Source: Physcomitrium patens
Taxonomy: Eukaryota > Streptophyta > Bryopsida > Funariales > Funariaceae
NCBI RefSeq assembly: GCF_000002425.4
Contig: NC_037273.1
Coordinates: forward strand, 1,621,906-1,685,905
Reading direction: 5' to 3'
DNA: 64,000 nt
The position numbers and the translations under genes were made by a program. Below the pieces are notes generated by a model, which saw only the letters and a program-made list of their open reading frames with translations, had not been told where the DNA came from and did not search any database. Positions 58,561-64,000 of the stretch are shown piece after piece. Numbering within the stretch: the first letter of the stretch is position 1; each line of letters opens with the position of its first letter.

Positions 58561-60019
58561 CAAAGGGCACCATTAAATTTCGTCTCAGCTTATTATCATG
58601 CAGAGTTAAAGATTCCACGCTCCGAGTTTCAGACATTCACGGATGATGAGCCGAATGACCAAGGTCATGGATAGAACCGTCCAGGTTTAGAATGGTTAAC
58701 AGATTGAGTTTTTATTGCTCTACAGTTTTGCAAATCAACTGTAGACTTCATGAATATCAGTTACACAGTGGAAACACAATTGATTAGCTACTTGATTTTA
58801 GTGATATAAAAACAAGAGTTACATTTTCTTGGCATTCACAATCACATACAAAACTTTAACCAGCATTGTAGCCTCTAAAGCCCGGATGTATGAAACATGT
58901 ACCAATAAGTAAATACTGTAAAATTGTCGCTTACTCTTCAACGACGATTCACAAATCTGCTTTGCGAATGTTGACGGAACATCTTCATGGCTCACGCCGC
59001 CATACTGTTAACGAAACGTACACATTTCTTAAGTCTCTTCACAATAACTCGGTCAAAACTGAAAACCGATTCTGGTGCATAAACTCTCTGGAACAATTGT
59101 GTGAAAACTCCGACATGAAAAATAATCGTACTTACAGATGCATCGTGCAAAGCATTTGACTGCAAATATTCCTAACCATGGCGTAAATATGCCTAAGATA
59201 CAGTACAGAACTTTATCCTAAATTCAACCTATTAGAAAAGTCATAACCTGCAGTAAAAAACTCAATTCAAGAACAGACATCAGCCATTCGAAAACCTTCT
59301 CGAAGCAGCTAAATCATATCCATGTTTATGCTGAAGTGCACATGCTGAAAGTTATGACGGCCTTCACTTGAACCCTTTAATGTCAATGCAAATAAAAATC
59401 CACCAAGGCCGGTTCTACCCAGTAATATAAATTCACAAAGCAAAAGCCAAAGCAAAAAGAAGACAAAAAAAAATAACAATTGCGATGATCTCGAGGTTGA
59501 AACAACTGAAACATTAGATCCAGGTGGAACATGCAAGATAAAACATACCCTGTCTCCTCAACATCCAATTCACAGGGCTAATCTGGTTTTAAAAGACCAA
59601 GAGAATTCCAGGACAAAAGATCATGTTCCGAAATAAAAAAAGAGAAAAGATCGAAAGTATCGAGAGCCAAATCAAACACAATGCATTGCGACTAAAATTG
59701 GAACCATCGGGTTCGGGATGATGTAAATACACAGAAAAAAGAAAAAAACAAACCGATGCTACGAAACAGATGGCATTGCAAAAACAAGACGAAACTACAA
59801 ATTCCGCCGAGAAATCTAAACACACCGTCCAGCCCACAACAAAATATCATCTACCAAAACTACAACCGTAGTAAAACACATTACTCGATCGAAGAGATAT
59901 GTCTCAACAATCCTACCCGCAAAAAAACTTGTCAACCAAAACTAAACAAAAAACAGAAGAAAAAAAAAAATACAACAAATAAAAATATGAATGACGTAAC
60001 AAAATCCATGCCGGCAAAC
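58561..60019. other. Intergenic region, no recognised gene
   Basis: Moderate AT content. Short ORFs on both strands (58890-59159 plus; 59309-59837 minus) are hydrophobic or low-complexity shadows without family motifs. A-rich around 59940-59990. Confidence 0.5.
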
Positions 60020-60049
60020 ACCAACAATTGCGATGGGGGAGTATCCACA

Positions 60050-60590
60050 AGAGCGGTCCCATGCGTGGAAAAGCCGAGATGTAGTGCAGGGCACCCACAA
60101 CGCCAGCAGCGGAGCAAGTGCGGATGGGTTGGAGCAGAGGGGGTGGTGCGCAATGTGGAGCCAGGAAGGTTGGAGGTGTATAGATTGCGCGGTTGCAATT
60201 GTTCGTTTGCACGTGGGAAGGGTGGGGATGTTGCGAAGAGGAGGAAGCGCGTGAAATGGGGCAGGGGTTGGCGGAGGGTGGGGCGTTGGCCGTGGAGCCT
60301 TGGGTGGGGAGGAGCGGAAGCGGGAGGGAGTGTGGGCGAGTGGTGGAGTCGGAGCGGTGGCAACGCAGTGAGCGTGAGAGTGAGAGTGAGAGGGATGGGC
60401 GAGGCGAGGGAAGCGTGGGGCAGAAGGGGAGGGGGTGGGAGGGAGGGAGGGAGAGAGCAGTGGTGGTGGTTGGAAAGGGCGGGGGGAGTTGCACCATCGC
60501 GGTTGCGGGTGGAGGGGAAGGCGGGTATATGGGGGTGGGGGTGGGGAGGGGCTGGCACGACTATACTTGAACAGGATCTGTTCTATAGTG
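60050..60590. other. Strongly G-rich tract (C-rich on the minus strand)
   Basis: The plus strand is dominated by GGG/GGGG runs; tight clusters at 60426-60451 and 60531-60551 fit the G-quadruplex pattern of four or more G-runs with 1-2 nt loops. Read on the minus strand it resembles the CT-rich leader of a plant gene. The long open frames here (59756-60601 plus, 59913-60558 minus) are Gly/Arg- or Pro-rich by-products of the base skew and are not called as genes. Confidence 0.6.
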
Positions 60591-60604
60591 CGTACATCTG
60601 ATCT

Positions 60605-60796
60605 GTGTTCTCCAACACAGACAAGACCTTCAACCCGGACGATGATTCAGGGCTCTCCGGCCTGAGCGCGATTGCCGCGGCTGGTGCCAGTGGCCCCCTT
60701 GCGGGGGCCGGAGCCAGCCTGCCAGATGAACGTCCCGCCTCCTCATTCCTGGGGGCGGTGATGGACGGAGAGCGTTCTGACGGGCACCGACTGTGA
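60605..60796 (+). CDS. Unrecognised short ORF, possible terminal exon
   Basis: Open frame rich in Ala, Gly, Ser and Asp (KTFNPDDDSGLSGLSAIAAA, later RPASSFLGAVMDGERSDG) that opens with GTG. The preceding ttctccaacacag would suit a 3' splice site at about 60620, making the rest a last exon, but no upstream exon is found. Composition is less skewed than the tract before it. Real gene, gene fragment or chance cannot be decided. Confidence 0.2.
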   Translation: MFSNTDKTFNPDDDSGLSGLSAIAAAGASGPLAGAGASLPDERPASSFLGAVMDGERSDGHRL

Positions 60797-60925
60797 CTCC
60801 GCGAGGAGTTTAGTTTTGTTTTCTTGTTGTTGTTGATGTTGTTCTTTCTGGCGCCGGTTTTGTGCGGCTGCCCGGTTGGTTGGAAGATGCGCGCGTGGCG
60901 AGCCCCCTGGCTTGGCATGTGCGTA

Positions 60926-61007
60926 GTCGCTTTGGCCGAGTGGTTAAGGCGTGTGCCTGCTAAGTACATGGGGTTTCCCCGCAAGAGTTCGAATCTCTTA
61001 GGCGACG
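60926..61007 (+). tRNA. tRNA-Ser (anticodon GCT)
   Basis: 82 nt. The acceptor stem GTCGCTT pairs with AGGCGAC (one G-T pair). The D arm contains the A box TGGCCGAGTGG. Anticodon stem TGTGC/GTACA flanks the loop CTGCTAA with GCT at 60959-60961. A long variable arm (ATGGGG-TTT-CCCC) is typical of class II serine tRNA. The T arm holds the B box AGTTCGAATCT, followed by discriminator G. CCA is not encoded, as in eukaryotic nuclear genes. It reads AGC and AGU codons. No intron. Confidence 0.96.
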
Positions 61008-61246
61008 GTTACATCAGAGAATTCATCGCAGCGACTGTGCCTTCCCCTTTTGCGCCGTTGTCCCTGTCCTCGACCCACCCGCTGCCTGAACTTCACCTGT
61101 TTTTTCCTCTCCCCCCTTCCCTTCTTATTAGTTTCTGTATGCTGTGCTGTTTCTGTGCCCCCACCCCATTGCCATCCCCGCCACCTTATGCTGCAATCCC
61201 CCACCACTCACCCTCTCATTTGTTTTCCCATCCATCAAGTCATGCA

Positions 61247-61264
61247 CTTACTTACTTACTTACT
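61247..61264. repeat. (CTTA)n microsatellite
   Basis: Four and a half CTTA units, continuing as near-repeats. Confidence 0.9.
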
Positions 61265-61399
61265 TGGTTGTTTGTGAAGTCTCATCAATTGTTATGGATC
61301 AACAACCTCTTTTTTCTTCTTTCTTCTTGCATGCATGCTTGGATTTGATGATGGATCACAAAAATGTAGCATGTGTAAGAAACATACTAAATTGACAAC

Positions 61400-62835
61400 C
61401 ACATCATAAGATTATTAGCAAATTGCATGAATCCAATTCAATCCATGTTATCTATCTATCCATCTATCTACATACTTGTATGCACTTACATATTCCTCCA
61501 AAATTGCACCCACACTCAATCAAACAATGATACATAGCATGCACTAGCATTAATTACATTTTGTTGTAAACTGGTTCAATCATGGCCATTGAATCCTCTA
61601 GAAATTATCAATATCAACACCATTGGTGGCTCAAATGGACAATTTGATTCTAAAGCCTTTCAATGCTTTAGATTGCATACAATATAATTATCTAGGATTT
61701 CATAAAAACACATCATTGATCAAATGGTACATAATTGCTAAAGCATTTCCAAGTCTATAATCCACAATAGTACATTCGAAATAGCTATATTTCCTCCAAA
61801 ATACAATCTTTTGTTTTTTTCTTCTATTAAGTACATGTTTGGTTATCATATCTTTTAAATCTAATACAAGTTAATATTAAGGATAAGTGCTTTATTTATT
61901 ATTTAGATGAAATTTGTATCCTCTTTAAAAATATGGATGAATAAAATTTATGTATATATATATATATATATATACATATAAATATTTTTGTTTTGTTAGG
62001 ATTAAAAGATCTAAGTTTAAATGCTTGGATGGAAAATCTAATATGTTATATTTATCACAAATATGTTTTAGTCTTTATATTTGTAAATGATGGTTTATAA
62101 GTGGATACTAGAAGAACACATTCTATTTATAGATTATAAAACTCTAATTTCCATGTAGGATGCTTTATCCTATTTGAAGTTTGTAAATTATTGGCAAATA
62201 TACATTGAAAACTTCACTCAACTTGCTATTTTACTTGCATAAGTAACTTCCAACAACAAATAAGAATAGAGTATAAATATAGAGGTAGTTTTTTAAGAAT
62301 TGAAAGTAGTTTTGTCTTTAGCTTGTACTTTATATTGTTTGATTTTTTTTCAAGTTGTGTTTTTACAAAAACTTTGTATGAGAGGCAATTTTATCACAAT
62401 TAGATATACTTTTTAGACTTCATCATCTTGCTTTTTATGAGAAAAAAAGAAAAAGAATAAAATCAATAATTAAGATTAAATATAAGATTTTCAATAAAGA
62501 ATTTTTTGCTATTTTTTCTTTATTTATAAAATAAATTAATATCTAAAATTTTATTTTTATTTTCTTAAATGTTTTACAAATTATATAAATCTTAAGTATT
62601 TCATGTCAACACATGTCTTAAATTATTAGAAAGCCTATTAAAACATGTTTTATTTTTTAGTTTTTACAAAAATCAAAATTGCTTATTGAATTTGATGTAT
62701 AGATGTTCCTATCTTCTAATAAAAAAACAAAGTGCTTGATATAATCAACTACAAATTGTCTTTTTAAATCAAAGCAACATTGTTGAATCTTTAAGTCAAT
62801 GATTCTAAACAATACTACTATTCTTCATGAAGTTT
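61400..62835. other. AT-rich intergenic region, no recognised gene
   Basis: A TA run at about 61954-61980. No coding or retrotransposon domain is seen until the integrase relic that follows. Confidence 0.6.
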
Positions 62836-62839
62836 ATAT

Positions 62840-63434
62840 CGTTAAGTTCTTATGATTTTATATTTGTGATAGTAGATCATTTTGCCAAGATGGCACATTT
62901 TGTACCATATACAAAATCTATTACATGTAAAGAAATAATTAAGCTTTTTCTTGACAATAGCTATCAATATCATAGATTGCTCAAGGATATTATATTGGAT
63001 AGAGAAACTCAATTTGTATCAAGATTTTAAAGAATTCTTTTCAAGATTCTAAAAGTGGACATAAAGCTATCTTTGGTTTTTTTATCCTCAAACCAATGGA
63101 CAAACAAAGTGCATAAACCAAGTTTTAGAGTAATAGTTGAGATGTGCCATCAACTACCAAGAAGATGATTGGACAACACTTTCATCATTGATAGAGTTAA
63201 CATATAATAGTAAGATTCATTCTTTTATGCAATAAACACCTTGCTTTGATAATTATAGTTATCATCCATAACTGAATGCTTTTGACTTTTCAAAAGTTGA
63301 TAATTTTATGGCAAAAGATTTGGCAAATTATTAATTTGAGCTACATACAATAATGAAGGCATGATTAAAAGAATCTCCAAGATGACCAAAGAAGAATGCA
63401 GATGCCTATTCCAAGTACAACTTCAATTCTATGG
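62840..63434 (+). pseudogene. Chromovirus integrase relic
   Basis: Closely similar to 37785-38345 of element E, the integrase core from the first catalytic region (FVIVDHFAKMAHFVPYTKSI) through the second and beyond. Neither LTR of this copy is identifiable; the sequence is cut off at 63435 by an LTR in the opposite orientation. Broken in several places. Confidence 0.85.
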
Positions 63435-63816
63435 TGTCAAGGACATGAATCTCAAAGAACCAAAAACTCAATACATTCTTATATAATTAAAAAAAAATAG
63501 ATATTAACTCAAAACTAATATAATATTGAAACTGGAATTACTATTGTTAAAGATTAGAAAGTCTTAAAACAAGACTTAGGACTAAAAAAGTGTTGATAAG
63601 AGTGAAGAAGACTTCACTCCTGCCTCCACATATACAATCTAACTAGAAGCTACATGACAACATTCTATAGGACCTTTGATACATGTCCAATTTACAAGAC
63701 ACGTGTCTTAACTTGCAAGGCAAGTTTTCTATATGTATGCCATATTGTTTGCTTGTATTGCAAGCTATCAATATATGCAATATGTGGCTAATTTATTGGC
63801 CAAGTTTCTAACCTAT
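63435..63816 (-). repeat. Chromovirus LTR relic, minus orientation
   Basis: Starts TGTCAAGGACATGAATCTC, the complement of the LTR 3' end of element E. It runs through the complement of the TATA/leader region (agtgaagaagacttcactcctgcc) to about ccaagtttctaacctat. The rest of this LTR would continue to the right but is interrupted by another LTR start at 63817. Confidence 0.75.
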
Positions 63817-64000
63817 TGTCATGGACATACACATGTAAGCTAATAATTACATGTATAAATAGGTAGAAGTAAGTAAAAATAGGTAAAAGTAAGTTAATTC
63901 TATAATATTTATTGTAGAAGCTTCCTAGAAGCTTTATAGACGTTGCTTTGACTTTATAGGTGTCTTTAATTGACTTTTTGGATTAAAAACCTAGTTAACA
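63817..64000 (+). repeat. Chromovirus LTR start, runs off the window
   Basis: Begins TGTCATGGACATACACATG and continues through the element E LTR order (gtaaaagtaagttaattc, the GAAGCTTC-like region near 63918-63935, ctttgactttatagg). It appears inserted into the opposite LTR. Only its first 184 bases are in the window. Confidence 0.75.

Noticed and set aside
59756-60601. Long plus-strand ORF of 281 codons and overlapping minus ORFs of 194 and 208 codons
   Set aside because: Gly/Arg/Trp- or Pro/His-rich products of a strongly G-skewed tract; no domain, and open frames on both strands at once.
1-64000. CRISPR arrays, bacterial operons, rRNA genes, riboswitches
   Set aside because: None seen. 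Introns, LTR elements and tRNA structure indicate a plant nuclear sequence.

Overview
The window looks like a stretch of a land-plant nuclear chromosome. The evidence is an eight-exon tonoplast-type sugar transporter gene with GT-AG introns, a eukaryotic tRNA-Ser with internal A and B boxes, and many plant-style Ty3/gypsy elements (chromoviruses and Athila/Tat-like elements). The long, AT-rich, deeply decayed nested retrotransposons around a GC-richer gene island would suit a bryophyte or another early-diverging plant. That placement is a weak inference; nothing in the sequence fixes the species.

Layout. 1-3692: scrap of an Athila-like gag, then a multi-LTR tandem array (three near-identical 0.77 kb LTRs separated by two 0.44 kb spacers, period about 1.21 kb). 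3693-6380: minus-strand chromovirus relic whose 0.37 kb LTR carries perfect heat-shock-element motifs. 6483-6532: (TA)n. About 6540-13900: minus-strand Athila/Tat-like relic. 14690-15990: long LTR relic. 16000-32780: a nest. An old element D (minus strand) is interrupted by an 8.2 kb Athila/Tat-like element C (18004-26158, exact 5 bp target duplication ATGAT) and by a 6.2 kb chromovirus relic B (26309-32465), which itself contains two LTR insertions. 33544-39895: a young, whole-looking chromovirus E with 540 bp LTRs, 5 bp target duplication CTTAA, gag, pol with chromodomain, and an extra 140-codon ORF before the 3' LTR. 39900-47030: more LTR fragments, poly-A/poly-T tracts and degenerate repeats.

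47.5-61.4 kb is the host island. It holds a GC-richer intergenic region, a long leader, and the sugar transporter gene (coding exons 54840-58350, 745 aa predicted). Downstream are a strongly G-rich tract with quadruplex potential, one unrecognised short ORF, and tRNA-Ser(GCT) at 60926-61007. From about 61.4 kb AT-rich sequence returns, followed by a chromovirus integrase relic (from 62.84 kb) and two LTR pieces in opposite orientations at the right edge.

The genes do not form a pathway. The only host genes I can support are the transporter and the tRNA. The remaining coding sequence belongs to retrotransposons of different ages, with target duplications giving the insertion order D, then B and C, then E last. 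The most interesting points are the conserved extra ORF in the chromovirus family, the heat-shock-element arrays in its LTRs, the multi-LTR array, and an Asn-to-Ser change at a sugar-contacting position of the transporter.
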